Part shown: in pieces, positions 13,346 through 27,100 of the stretch
Layout of the letters: the number at the start of each line of letters is the position of its first letter
Numbering within the stretch: position 1 is the stretch's first letter
Assembly (NCBI GenBank): GCA_019722365.1
Contig: JADFUC010001428.1
Location: 186,001 to 250,000 of the forward strand
Direction of reading: 5' to 3'
Length of the DNA stretch: 64,000 nucleotides
Source: Lithospermum erythrorhizon
Lineage: Eukaryota > Streptophyta > Magnoliopsida > Boraginales > Boraginaceae
The notes under the pieces: generated by a model
What the model was told of the DNA's origin: nothing
Seen by the model: the letters and a program-made list of their open reading frames with translations, nothing else
The model's database searches: none
Translations under genes and position numbers: made by a program

Positions 13346-13544
13346 TAACCACTTACGCAGACGGCAATGGGAGTCTAGTCTGCCTATATGTCAGAAATGA
13401 GTCATCGACGCACGCGACCAGATGCCACCCGGTTTCTCCTCTTAGATCGGAGGGCGCGGTTCCCCTATAGCCTTACCTTACCTCTATCATCCATATCCCT
13501 ATCCTTCTCGGCCTACCACCACGAAGCCATTCACAACCAAACAT

Positions 13545-14290
13545 GAAACTAATTAACAATTCGTACAATTAACTAACAATTCTATATCAAACTAACAATC
13601 ACATTTTAATCCAATATCACATATCACAACTAATCCAATTTAATCACATTTCAATCCAATATCACATTTTATTCTAAATTCGATCACATTTCAATCCAAA
13701 ATCTCATTCTAAATTCAAAAATATTTCAATCACATTTCAATAATTAAACTAACAATAACTAACAATAATATTTCAATCACATTTCAATAATCAACCTAAC
13801 AATAATATTTCAATCACATTTAACTAACAATAATATTTCAATAATCAAACAAACAATAATATTTCAATAATCACATTTAACTAACAATAATATTTAAATA
13901 ATCACATTTAACTAACAATAATATTTAAATAATCACATTTCAATAATCAAACTAACAATAATATTTAAATAATCACACTAACAATAATCAAACTAACAAT
14001 AATCAAACTAACAATAATATTTAAATAATCACATTTCAATAATCAAACTAACACTAATATTTCAATAATATTTCAATCACATTTCAATAATTAAACTAAC
14101 AATAACTAACAATAATATTTCAAAAATATTTCAATCACATTTCAATAATCAAAAACAATAACTAACAATAATTCGGAAATTAAAATTGAAATTAAAACAA
14201 TAATTCAACTAACAATAACTAACAATAAAATTGAAATTAAAAAATAATTAAACTAACTAATAATAATTTAAACACATTCAATAACCAACA
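13545..14290. repeat. AT-rich minisatellite-like tract
   Basis: Words such as AACTAACAATAATATTTCAA and AATCACATTTCAATAATC recur dozens of times over about 750 bp with irregular unit length of roughly 15-35 bp. There is no coding capacity. G is almost absent from the plus strand, a strong strand asymmetry. Confidence 0.8.
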
Positions 14291-14499
14291 ATAATTCAAA
14301 AAAACTAAACCTTAAACAGGAGAACTCGGGGGATGAAAAGCGTGGACGAGGAGCAATTGGGGCGTAATCATGGGGAGAATGGTATGGAATCGCATGGGGA
14401 AAGAAGAGGCTGCTGGAAGAAAGTTATGAACAAGGAAGCCAAACTGCCTTTGGCCATGAATTATTTCAATATATAGCGATGAATGTATGCCGGGCTTCA

Positions 14500-16700
14500 A
14501 GGCCGCGATTTGTAATAACCCTGCCCATACGAAAGCATTATTGTAATATTATTTAAAGCCAAGCTAAGCTTTCATGCTCGAGTCATATTGCTAAACCGGC
14601 ATTTAAACTAAACCGAAAAACCGAACGAGACTTTCAAAACAACTCTTGAAATTCTTGCATAAACTCCCCATGTACATTTCTCTATCTTTATCCATTCGTC
14701 ATCATCTTCTTTCCCCAAATAAAGTACGAACTCTCTCCTATTTCCCTTGATTTTTTTTCTTCCATTCTTCTTTCATCTTGCTGTTTTCGTCCTAAAATTT
14801 CTTTGAGAAGCCACGAAGTCATCCTCTACGTTTTAAGGTAAGAAAGTTCGAACCTTTTGAGTATTTCATGAATTTTGAGGGATATTGACTTTTGGGTAAA
14901 TCGACTCGAACACTCGAAGTTTTGATATTTATAACGATATGTAAATCCCACCATCTAAGCTTCGATTATAGTATAAAGAGGTGATAATAATCGATTTATG
15001 GGGGTTGGAAATATGGTGAGGATTATAGTTGACTTTGTTGACTTTTTTCAAAATGATTTATTATGGTATAAGTGTACTCTGACTTTTATTGTGGTCAAGC
15101 TCGAGGCGTACGCCGCGATTTATACGTGATTGTGAGAATATAGGGTTAAAATGAGTTTTGTAAGCTCGAGTAGTTAATTGCCTGGTGATTAAAGATAGTT
15201 AGAAATATGATGATTAGTTGTTAATACTTCCAACGTTAGGCCTGAAACTAGTAATCGGAACTCAATCATTAAACGGAGCCATGGAACTTAAGTTGAATAA
15301 GCGTTATAAATGGAACTTTCGGCTGGTTATTTTGGGGAGTATAAATAATACGATTAAATACATAAGTAGAACGTTATATTACTAGTCAGATATTATAAGT
15401 AGTAATTATAATTTTGAATGTTTGTATAGCGCTGGGACGTGGGAAAGTGTCCGTTGTCATGACAAGGCGAGTTTTTATATACTAGCCGAGCGAAAGATTC
15501 ATCTCACTCGCCGATTAACTACTCGACAATACGGATATGCGATGCGGTATATATGTGATTTCAGGTTAAATTATACGTTGAATATGCGCTGGTCGAAATG
15601 TCAAGGCCACAATTGGTGGCCTTACGGAAATGTGATGTTTTGGCGCGATTGAATAGACAGGGAAGAATTATATACAGTCGACGCTTGCTTGCCTGAAGCA
15701 ATTGTTCTAAGATTTTACCAGACTGCTACGATTCGTGATTTTGTTTCAGACCTCGCCACGATTCGGTGATAGCTTATGCCGACGGGCATGTTCTCCCCCG
15801 CAAAATGAGGCCGAATATATGCTTTTACATTACTTGGTGTAAATCCCGACTTATACTGAATTGTCGAGTTGATGAGTCAAGCTGAAGTATGAGTCAGTTG
15901 AAAATAGCTTGTTGAATCATTGAATGACAATTGTCGAGTCATCAAGGCTGAGCTCTAAGCATTGCCGAAATACACGTCATCACGCTGATGTAGGCTCCAT
16001 TGATTGTCACAAGGTCATCAAGTCTTTCTTGAAATATACGATGTTATCGCTGATTGTCATCATCTTCGAATGCTGGCCGCTAATGTATCTAATTTATGAA
16101 CGCATTTAAACGATAATGAAATTGCTAATGACTTCGTATTAAGATCTTAAGTTGGACAATATTATGTACCACTTGATTCATCGTATGCACACATCTACTT
16201 TTAAGACACTATCATGCTGACGGGAGCAAGCACTTCATTCTCGAGATACGATCACTGCCTACACCCCATTCACTACAAGCGGCAATTTCATTGCTAGGTC
16301 GATGTAAGCGCTGTCTGCCTCCCGGCCGGTTCTCGTGCTCAGCGCTTTTTGTTCTTTTGGCAGCGAAATGGCGCTAGCCGATCCTCACAAATTTCTTTTA
16401 TTTTGTTTGACAGAGTTTGTTGTTCAGATAATGTTATTTCGTGATTTCACGTCAGATGCCGATATTTTCAGACTTGTGAGTTATACAGATGCTTGGCTAT
16501 ACATGCTTGCCAGTATCACCATGATGGATTCTTTTTCTTAAAAGGTTTTTTGTCCGTCAGATATCGTTTTTATCAGCTGCTTCGCAAGACAAAAGGTTTT
16601 AAATCAGCTGCCCATCGACAAGGCGACTCCGGGTGTTCATGATTCGACGATTCTAACTCGTGGGCGCGCATTTTAATTCGGTGGATTGCTACAAGATTAA
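14500..16700 (+). mobile_element. Probable LTR-type insertion inside the CACTA region
   Basis: The segment has mixed GC content unlike the minisatellite before it. It carries a pyrimidine-rich leader at 14,640-14,830 and words such as CAAGGCCAC (15,602) and AATGCCGAC-like strings seen, inverted, in the LTR-like blocks at 1.9-4.9 and 59.4-61.9 kb. No gag or pol domain is readable. A retroelement LTR nested in the CACTA element is the simplest reading, at low confidence. Confidence 0.25.
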
Positions 16701-17602
16701 ATAATATAATTAATTTTGCATTTAATTTTTAAACGGTTGCACTTAAATTTCGTTAACGCTTATATTTTAATTATTTTATTATTACTTTTTAAGAGAATAA
16801 ACACTTAAATAACACTTAAATAATACCCTATTTACCAACCCACGCCAACTATTTTATTTTATAATTATTTTTCAAATCTAGGCAGCAGTTTAATTACACA
16901 CCTGCCTCTGTAATCGACGCCATTCCCCGACGCCAAGCTTTACGCCCATTACATATACTTATTGATTACAACCGATGCAAACCCGACTCAACCAGACGCT
17001 TATTAGCATCGGAAAATTAGCCCCGACGTAAAAATGTAGTCAAGGCTTCCAAGATCGATAATTAGAATCTAATTTTCTAAAGATCCTTAGATTCAGTCAT
17101 CAATTAGTTGTGGGTACAAAAATTAAAATTATAAAAAAATCATCTCAAAGTTCTAACTGGTGGAATCGGGCTAGTAACCCAACACGTGAAAAAACAAACA
17201 ACCGGTTGCACTAATTGACCCGGCTCCTCTCGAGCATTAATATACATGGATCTAATATGGACTATTCAATTATACGTTTTAAAAATAATAAAATAATATT
17301 CTATATAATTAAATACTCCGTATTATGTAATATTTTCAATAATTTTTAACAAATATCAAAATGAAAATTATAAAAATTATAAGATAATAATACTATCTCT
17401 CGCTTGTGACAAAAAAAAAATGTTGATGATGCCCACCCTCCTTTACAAGGGTCCGCCTAAGAGTATTAATCATCTATTATACTTTATATGATATGACCTT
17501 TTTGTTACAATTTGAGTACATGTTTATTTTAATTAGTGGTAATCTAAAATGATCACATAAATTGTAACATATAATTCATTTTCGATGCTATGATTTTATG
17601 AG

Positions 17603-17610
17603 CCACGTGG
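17603..17610. promoter_or_regulatory. Palindromic G-box CCACGTGG
   Basis: A perfect G-box core (CACGTG, 17,604-17,609) lies about 555 bp upstream of the REC-type start codon. G-boxes are bound by plant bZIP and bHLH factors such as HY5 and PIFs. Regulation of this gene by such factors is inference from position only. Confidence 0.35.
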
Positions 17611-17956
17611 CATAAGCATAACGGTCCTCCTTGAAATGAGTTTGTCTTAATGCATGGCCTAATCTTCCTCTCAAAAACGGACATCACATGTATGGCGAAG
17701 AGAGCGAACCAAAACGAAAAGATTGTCAGAGAGAGAAAGCTATAATACAGAGTACTCGTACTTAGTGAATGAAGAGAAAGTGTTTGGATGTTAGTGTTTA
17801 AGCGTGTGGTACAAATCTATCTAGCACAGAAATAAAGTAGAGGCCACAATTTTATTATTCATCCAAACTAAGTTGATAATAGACAAATAAATTCCCCCCT
17901 CTTCTTATCTTATCATCATCTTCAAAATCCTCCAAGATTTTCCAATCTTTTCCTTC

Positions 17957-17974
17957 ATATATATATATATATAT
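17957..17974 (+). promoter_or_regulatory. AT dinucleotide repeat, possible TATA region
   Basis: Nine AT units lie about 190 bp upstream of the start codon and are followed by a CT-rich stretch. This is a plausible TATA/pyrimidine-patch core promoter, but a simple microsatellite in the leader would look the same. Confidence 0.3.
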
Positions 17975-18164
17975 CATTTCTCCCCTAGCTTAGCTTCTTC
18001 AATCTCATCCCCCCCTCCCCCTTTCTCCACCTCTCATTTCCTATCTAATTAAACCACCTACTTCATTTCTTGTGTTACTCTTATTTTGTTATCTAAATTT
18101 TAGTTATTCCAATTTTAGTTTTAGTTATTTGAAAAAGAAAAAAAACGTTCCGAGGAAACAAATA

Positions 18165-21100
18165 ATGGCTCCAAGGTCAGGGAAGGGAAAGGGAAGTAAA
18201 GGAAACAAATCAGAGAGGAAGAAGAAAGAAGAGAAGGGTAATATTCATTGATGAAGTTTTGAGTATTATTTCATGTTTTTAGATTGAATTTGTTTGTTTT
18301 ATAAAACTGAACTTATTTTTATGTTTTTCGTTGATATTATTTATGTTGTAGTGATACCAAATTTGGTTGATATAAGAGTCATCACTCCATATGAAACAGA
18401 AGTCCTTCTCAAGGTACTCACTTCAACTGATTTCCAGGCATTTATTGTCTGAGGTTTATTTATTTATTTATTTTACTTATAAAAATAACATATATATATA
18501 TATATATATCACTGCAACACTTGCTTGTACCCATGCCATTCCAGTTTTTTCAATAAAAAATTTGTTAAAATGTCAATCATGTAAATTTATTTTATATACG
18601 GTTTCAGTTTCAGTTATAAAATGATTCGATAATTAATGTCAATTGATTTTAAGTAATACTCCGTATGTTATTTATTAATAAAAGTCATTTTACCTTTTTC
18701 TTGTTTTCATGTGACGATAACTCAAAATGATATAATAATAATACTGGTTAAATGAGTTGTATCGACTATAGTTTGATTTTCCCCCCACAATTGGAATATT
18801 TATGAGAGTCCTCTTGTTTTTAGCAACAAAAGATACGGAGTATATGATGATAATATGTAAATGATATACATTATAATTTATGTTGGACCATATTTATGGA
18901 TTGATGAATGACAATTGATTTAACCCCATAATTATTCAGATGTTATTCATGTTTTTATGGTTTACATAGTATATAAGTCATCATTGTAACGATTCCGCTA
19001 ATAAAATGCAATCAATGTCAACTGATTTTAGGTGAAAATAATGCTTTTATTATGTTTATTTATATTTTTACTTTACTGTTTTCTTATTTTGTTGTGTTTA
19101 TAACTCAGATCAAAATCATATACCAAGGCTAGTTATACGAATTGTACAATTATAATAGTTGACTTTATGCTAATTTAAGGAGTTGTACTAAGTATAATTT
19201 GATTTTTTGAACTATTGGAATAAAGGGCATCTCAACTGATAAGATACTGGATGTGAGGAGGCTAATAGCAACAAATGTGGAAACATGCCACCTTACAAAC
19301 TATTCATTGTCTCATGAGGTAAGTTGTTGGTATATCAGTCAACACATACTTAAAATAATAATTAATTGATAATTGCATTATTTTTCAGAATTATTTGCTT
19401 AATTACAAATCATCCAAAACAGGTGAAAGGACAAAATGTGAATGATAAAGTTGAGGTTGTTACTCTGAAGCCATGTTTGTTGAGAATGGTTGAAGGTTGG
19501 TCCATTTCTTACATACACAAAATATTCTCACATAGTAGTTATGAACCTCATGCATGATTCATGTTTAATTAATATATTAATTCTTCTTGTTAACACCACA
19601 ACTAGTGGTAATCTCAATGCTAATTGTTTGGCTAATTTAATTGGCATCTTGATGATTGTGTCCTGCATTGTCAATAAATAATATGTTGTGCAGTTCCCAT
19701 CTACAAATTGTTTATTTTACACTAAGATAGTCATGGTCTTTGAGGTCAAATAATGAGTGTTCATACATGAAACATTGTAGAAAGTGCACCACCACAAGAA
19801 ATGGCATAATGCTCAAATGAGGTAGTCTTTTTTCTTTTCTTTATTGAGATTCTAATTCGTTAATACCACCATCAGTTCTGTAACAAATACATTACTACAG
19901 TATAACATTAAAGATTAAAATAAAGGGTTGCTGTGCGTAACGGCCCTCGAGGTCCTTGTCCCGAAATACTACGGAGCGAGCTTAATCGCTGGACGCGCCA
20001 ATCGATCGTATGACTAGAGCTTTTAACCACTTCAATACAAAGCATTCAATTCTATAAGAGTCGAACTCACACCGCATGAAGATATTTATATTGCTGATAT
20101 TTTAACACTCTAGCTTCTAATGCTGAAATATGCCTCTAAAGCCAAAATAAAGCATTGTTTATTCTATTGGTAGCATATTACACATGTCATCAACAAAAAA
20201 GGGAATAAAATGTGTATTATTTTCATACGGAGCATAAAACATATTTCACGTAACCTTCAATACATTCATTTTATGAAAAATATATATAAGAATTTTCTAA
20301 ACGTGTTTTAACGCATTGTTAATTAGAAATGCATATTTTAAGCAAAACATTATCCTATTACTTAGATGGTTGAATTAACTTTATTTTTTATCTTTTATTT
20401 TTCTTTTCTTTCATTCTTCTTACGGGTAAATTGCACCCTCATGTATACTTAAAAGTTGCACCGTATCCCCTGTATTGTTTAATTAGTACCTTATCCCTCT
20501 ATATTACTTTAAATGTTGCACACCATCTCTAAATATCCAAATCTCCATCAAAATTAATGGTAAGTGTACTACACTCTCTATTTGTGGACTGACACAAAAT
20601 AATTATTTCTTTGGCCCCACAACAATGTGTAAATGTTTAGATCCATTTTATCCAGAGATTCATTACTTTAACCTTTTATAACAATTTTTATTTTTACAAC
20701 ATGCTCCCCTCCAATTCAAAATGATTTTTGGCTTTACTATTAAGTATCAATTGTCAATTTTGATTTTTTAATTTAATAAATATAACATTGATATTATTGG
20801 ATTCGTTTTTGAAATATTTTAATAGTATTATTTGTTATCATTTTTTTATAATATTCATGATAAAAGTGTGACACATAAAAAATAATAACATCAATTAAAT
20901 TGAGTTGGAAATAGTATATAATAAGTACTTGTCACCACCGAAGTCTTAATTTAAAAGGTTTAGCATTCATAAATTGCAAGAAAGTATTATTATGAAAAAT
21001 TATACTTAAATAATATTATGAAAATATTTTTAACAATATATAAAACTATTACTCAATATTTTTTTAGAATAATAAGAAATATAAAGAATCATGGCTGCTT

Positions 21101-24100
21101 GCATCAGATTTTTATTTCTACTAAATTATTCAATTGAAAGTTAATAACGGGGAGAACACAAGAACATTTAAAATAATATAGCATTGCATTTTAATTAATC
21201 AATACAAGAGGATACTATAACTTTTAAACACATGTATGGTACCATCTCTTCTTATTTTTCCTTTTTTTCTTTTCTTTTACCTAAGTTCTCCAATGTGATT
21301 TGAAGATAATCAATCTTTAACCACCAATATTTTATTTTTCCTTTTTTCCTTTTCTTTTACCTAAGTTCTCCAATGTGATTTGAAGATAATGAATCTTTTG
21401 ACCACCAATCTTTTTTAGAAGTTATAGAAAATAAATCAATGTTTGACCATCAATATTATACTTACTACAATCATAATCGTTTCGTTTTGCATCAATTAAT
21501 TTTTATTCATTACTATAATCGTTATAAATTTGATATCATTTGATTTTTTTCTTTAAAAAGTATTTGAATAATAGTATTCACAACTTAATTAAAAAGCAAT
21601 TAATTTTGATTTATTACATTTCAGAAACGTTGACTAATTTTGATTGATGATTGTCCATTGACCACCCCCCTTTGACTTTCAGTTGACTACACGGACTCCT
21701 CACAAGCTCTCTCCCACGTGCGTAGACTACTCGACATAGTCGCGTGCACCACACGCTTCTCAAAGTCAAAAGTCAACGCCTCCAAGAAACCCAAGCGCCG
21801 CCCATCTTCGCCGCCGTCGAATGGCGGAGACCTCCGATCACCGCCGTCTCCGGCAGCCGCGAATGGATACGAAATGGTGGCGATTCATCCCATCCCGAAG
21901 CTATCGGATTTTTATGAGTTCTTCTCGTTCTCGCATCTGTCGCCTCCAATACTAAGTAAGTTTAATATTTTTTGTTCTCAATTTGTTTAGATATTGCATT
22001 TATTTCAAAAATATTGTCCAATTTTGAATTTTGATAGTTGACTTTTTAAATTTTAATATGTTGTATAATATTTTTGAGAAAAATGTATGTTGTGTGTCAA
22101 TTCTTAAAAAAAATATTCTAAGTGAGTTTAATCTTTTTTGTACTGAATTTAGTTGAATATTTAGCGAAAGCTTTCTGATTTTTATGAGTTGTTCTCGTTG
22201 TCCCAAAATGATTGTCTTGTTTAATTTTGAGCTCCAATAGTTTTGAATAGTTGTCTAATATGGAGTATTTGGTTAAAAATATATAAAAGATAGTACTTCC
22301 CCAATCCCTCCTCATTTTTTATTGTAATGAGTTGACTTTTTAAGTGAGCTTAATACTCCGGTATCTTTATACTCAAAATTTGTTTAGATACTTTTATCGA
22401 TTTCTAAAGATTATCCAATTTTAAATTTTTGATAGTTGACTTTTTTAGTTTTGAACTTGATATTTTTTGTATATGGTTTATACTATTTGGTGAAAATATG
22501 TCAAAAGATTATATTTTTAATTACCAATGATTATTTTGATTGATTAAGTTATGTGTATCGATTAAAGCTGCAAAGTTTGTTAATTTTGACAATTGAAAAA
22601 ACGAAATCGGCAATCTTTTAGGGATGGAGGTAGTAGTATCTTAAATACTCGCTCCATCCCAAAAAGATTGTCATGTTTCGTATTCTGAGCTGGAACTTTT
22701 TTGTATATGTAGTTTAATATTTGGTGAAAATATAAAAAAAAATACACATTTCCATAAGATTGTAAAATTTTGAATTTTGAGCTCAAATATATTTGTATAT
22801 GTTGTCTAATACTCAAAATTCGTTAAACAAATGTATCAAATATATTATTTTCATATAGTTTACTATTGGCGTTATAGTTATGATTTTATGTTTGTCAATT
22901 AAGATTGCAAAATTTGTTAATTTCGATCAAACTCGACAATCTTTTTGAGATGGAGTGAGTATGTTTTCTGATTCTGACATTATTCGGGTGATTATTGTTC
23001 CAGGTTTGAAGAGAGTGGAAAGTAATGTCAAAGATGGAGATTACTTTGAAATGCAGGTTCCCTTCTCTTACCCCTCCTCTTTCTGCAAATTATATAGTAC
23101 TATATTCAGTTTATTGCAGTAATTATTAGATATTTTATGACGATTGTGTGAGAATTGATGTCCTTCTAATTTTGATGATAATTGCTGAAACATTGAATAA
23201 TCTTATTTTTCTTTGTTTCATGCTTCATTTCTCTTTCGTTTTGTGCAATTGAATGCGGATGATATTTGAGAAGTGTTTGGGGTTATTGATGGCTCAGAAA
23301 ATGACTTACAATTATGAAATTGCAGATAAAGATCTGTAATGGAAAATTGATTCAAGTAGTTGCATCGAGGGAAGGTTTTTATACAACTGGAAAACAGTTC
23401 TTACGGAGCCATTCCTTGGTGGATCTTCTGCAGCAACTGAGCCAAGCTTTCGCTAATGTATGTCTCTCTTTCTTCTTTCGTTTAGGCTATAGAATGATTT
23501 TGTCACACTTACCAATGTTGATTATCGGAGATCAATTGCAGGGGCTGTATGTTTTTCAACTCAATACCCAGACAGTATTTTCTCATTTATTTCACTGTAT
23601 TAGATTTTACTGGTAGATGTCCCATATAATCGGAAATGAGTACAGTGATGTTCTGATATATAAGTAGATCATAAAGTTTCTTGCGTATCACGTCTTAATA
23701 TGACTACATCATGAGTTTTTTGCTGAACTATTGTTAGATTCGTCACTGAGAAACATGTAGCTGAACATTGGTTATTTTGAGTTATAATTTTACAATATAA
23801 GAGAAAAGCTCATTTGTAGACTAAGTATTCTGTTGCTGTTGCAGGCATATGATGCCTTAATGAAAGCTTTTGTCGAACACAATAAGGTAATATTATGTGT
23901 TCTATTAGAAGTGAAGTTGCAGATAGTTAGGATTTGAAGTACTTTTAAATAATATTTTGCTTCGACTCGTATTTCAGTTTGGGAATCTTCCATACGGTTT
24001 CCGAGCCAACACATGGCTTCTTCCTCCATCTGTTTGTGATCCACCATCAGACTTTACGCCCCTATCGGCAGAGGATGAGAGTTGGGGAGGCAACGGCGGA

Positions 24101-27100
24101 GGACAAGGAAGATATGGTGAGTATGATAATAGGCCATGGGCTACTGAGTTTGCAATCTTAGCAAGTCTTACTTGCAAAACTGAGGAGGAGAGGGTGGTGC
24201 GAGATCGAAAGGCATTTTTGCTTCACAATCTTTTTATTGATGTCTCGATCTTCAAAGCTACTTCTGCTATAAGTAGAGTTATGGGATCCACTGTCAACGA
24301 TACTTTGAAGTTGAAGTCTAGTCCTAATGCTTTTTGGCATGAGGAACGTTTTGGAGACTTGCACGTCACAGTTAGAAGAGATGATGCAGATGCTAGCTCA
24401 AAGAATGTAGTTAGAGTAATTGATGGAGAAAGTTTTGGTAAATGTCCCGAAGAAGTTTCTAAAAGAAACCTGATTAAAGGACTTACTGCCGATGAGAGTG
24501 TAGTTGTCCATGTAAGTAACTTTTCTGTTCATTTTGTTTTCGATCTAATAACATTCTTAGAGTAAATAGGCTTTCACATTCTTATTGTCAAATAAGGGCT
24601 TTTTCACTCACATTAGTCTCATTAGTAGGGCATATTGACCCCCTTGCAAATAAAGCTGAAATATAATGTTTATTGCTTGCATTTTCCTCTCATGTTTGCA
24701 TGATATTAATATTTTATCTTTTCATTATGTAACCACTTTTAGCAGAAGCCTATTCAACCTGTTACCAATGAAGCTAATATTTCAGCCAACATACTAACGA
24801 CTACTTACTCAAATGGACTGTATATATCATCGAGTGTGACTTTTTACAGGATACATCCTCTTTGGGCGTTGTTATTGTAAGGCAGTGTGGATACTCGGCA
24901 GTTGTAAAGGTAGTGAATGGTGTTAAGAAATCAAAGTCGATTGAAGACATCGAAATAGATGACCAACCAGATGGAGGAGCAAACACACTCAATATCAACA
25001 GGTTTTGAAATACCATACATCTCTGATTTCTAGATGTTATGACAATTAGCATTTGAACACCCAAACTATCTGTTAAATTTTAATTGTACTTCCCAAGATT
25101 GAATAATTTTCATATATATCCCTTCAATTAGATGGAAGAGATTCTTTTCCAACTGACACTCATCACTGCATGAATAGCTTTCTCAGATAATCTCTCCCAG
25201 TAGTTCATTAGTAGCAAGCATTTAACAGATATAATTATGATATATGAGCTTTTTTAGCTTGGTGAATGTTTATTTACCTTCAGTTGGCTCGGTATTTTAA
25301 AGGATAATTCTATGTTTTTCAGCTTAAGAGTCCTCCTCCATAACTCACATGCTTCTGAATATTGTGGAGAATCAAAATCATCTCAATCTTCTTCAAATAA
25401 TCTTGAAGCTTCTCGGGATCTAGTGAGGGATGTTATTAAAAATAGTTTGACTGAATTAGAAAAGGCCACTGCATCTGAAAGAAATATTAGGTGGGAACTT
25501 GGTTCTTGCTGGGTACAGCATCTTCAGAAACAGGAAACACAAGAAGATAACCAAGGGAAAATCCTTGATGATGGTGGCAAAACAGAACCAGTGGTCAAAG
25601 GGCTTGGAAAGCAACTTAAATTACTAAAGAAAAGGGAAGTGAAAACAATGGATGTGAGTAATGTGGATGACCATTCAGGAGACAATAGCAAAACCAGTTG
25701 TCCGGCTGTTGAATCAGACTGCGAGGGCACCTTGAAGAGCCATATTCCTGAAGAAGCTTTCTTGCGGTTGAAAGAAACAGGGACTGGTCTTCATCTAAAG
25801 GTATTTAGATCCATATGCTTCCAAGTGGTCTATTTCCACAAACTACTGAATGTCACCCACATAATAGCTAATTATGATTCTTTTCCCTCTTATCATTTAT
25901 CATGACCAGAAGAGAAGATTTAATAAGATAGACTTTACTCATTTTGATAATCATAATGAATATCAATAAAGCAAACATCTGGTATCATATTGAATTAGGT
26001 TTGTTTTCATTCTCTTTTTTGGTCATGATGCCTTTCCTCTTCTTTATGTGGGCGCCTTACCTTCTTTTTCTTTTATGTTTCTTCCTTTCCTTTCCTTTCC
26101 TTTCCTTTCCTTTCCTTTCCTCTTTTGTTTCATTTCTATCTTCTTTTTCCCTCTTTGGGAAGGGGGCACTACAGGTGAGGCCAACAAAATTGAACAGAGT
26201 AGTTGTAAGTTATCATTATATTATATTTTTTCTAATATTAGATGTTTCACTTTAACAGTCTGTGAATGAGCTGATGGACATGATTCACAATTTTTACGAC
26301 GAAGTTGCTTTGCCGAAGCTGGTAATCATAAGCTTTCAACCAACTTGTCCACATTAGCAAATGTTAGCCGTTTGTAGTGCTTAATACAGTTTTATGTTGT
26401 GTTTAGGTAACGGATTTTGCATCACTTGAACTTTCACCGGTTGATGGTCGCATGCTTACCGATTTCATGCATATAAGAGGATTAAATATGCGTTCTTTAG
26501 GCCGAGTGGTAAGAATAACCTAATGGTTGCGTGATTTAATTATTATTGCAAGGTCTCAATGTTTGAAGGCTTTTCACTTCCTGTAAAATCTAGGTTGAAC
26601 TTGCAGAGAATCTTCCTCATATTCAGTCACTCTGCATCCATGAGATGGTCACTCGTGCTTTTAAGCATTTACTTAATGCTGTCGTTGCTTCTGTTGAGGA
26701 TATGGCTAATCTCTCCGCAGCAATAGCCGCCGCTCTAAACTTTTTGCTTGGTTCGTATTCAGTGGACGATAATGACCAGTCATTTATTGATGATTACAAT
26801 CTCAAGCTGCAATGGTTAAGTACATTTCTGTCTAAAAGATTTGGCTGGATGCTGAAGGACGAGTTCCAGCAAATTAGAAAAATATCAATTCTGCGAGGAC
26901 TTTGCCATAAGGTATTAATTGCATTGAGTGCTGGATATATTAATTCTTGACCACTTACAAATGTTATCTCCTTTAGGTTGGATTGGAGTTGGTCCCAAGA
27001 GATTATGATGTGGATAGCCCTAATCCTTTTACGGGATTGGATGTAATCAGCATGGTTCCTGTGTGCAAAGTGAGGACTCTTTCAATGTCTCCCTCCTGCT

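Larger units (their letters stand above)
8697..17041. mobile_element. CACTA (En/Spm-type) transposon region, decayed and probably nested
   Basis: The left end reads CACTAC at 8,697. The right end reads TGTAGTC at 17,035-17,041, one base off the expected TGTAGTG. Just inside both ends are many copies of CGACGCTAACCCGACGC-like motifs in both orientations (8,730-9,195 and 16,910-17,030). This is the expected look of CACTA subterminal repeats. A further cluster lies at 9,960-10,130 and another at 11,555-11,750, which suggests a second element or an internal rearrangement. Matching 3-bp target duplications are not seen (ATA before, AAG after). No intact transposase can be read. GC-richer islands at 12,080-12,780 and 13,090-13,500 may be transposase remnants. 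Confidence 0.5.
17042..18164 (+). other. 5' flank and leader of the REC-type gene
   Basis: This is AT-rich spacer between the CACTA-like right end and the first ATG of the REC-type gene. It contains a palindromic G-box (17,603-17,610), an AT repeat that could serve as TATA region (17,957-17,974), and a CT-rich stretch (17,975-18,060) like the pyrimidine patches common in plant 5' leaders. No ORF of note. Confidence 0.5.

Noticed and set aside
23957..24565. 202-codon frame taken as a separate gene
   Set aside because: It is exon 9 of the REC-type gene read beyond its splice donor at 24,511. The frame before 23,978 is intron.
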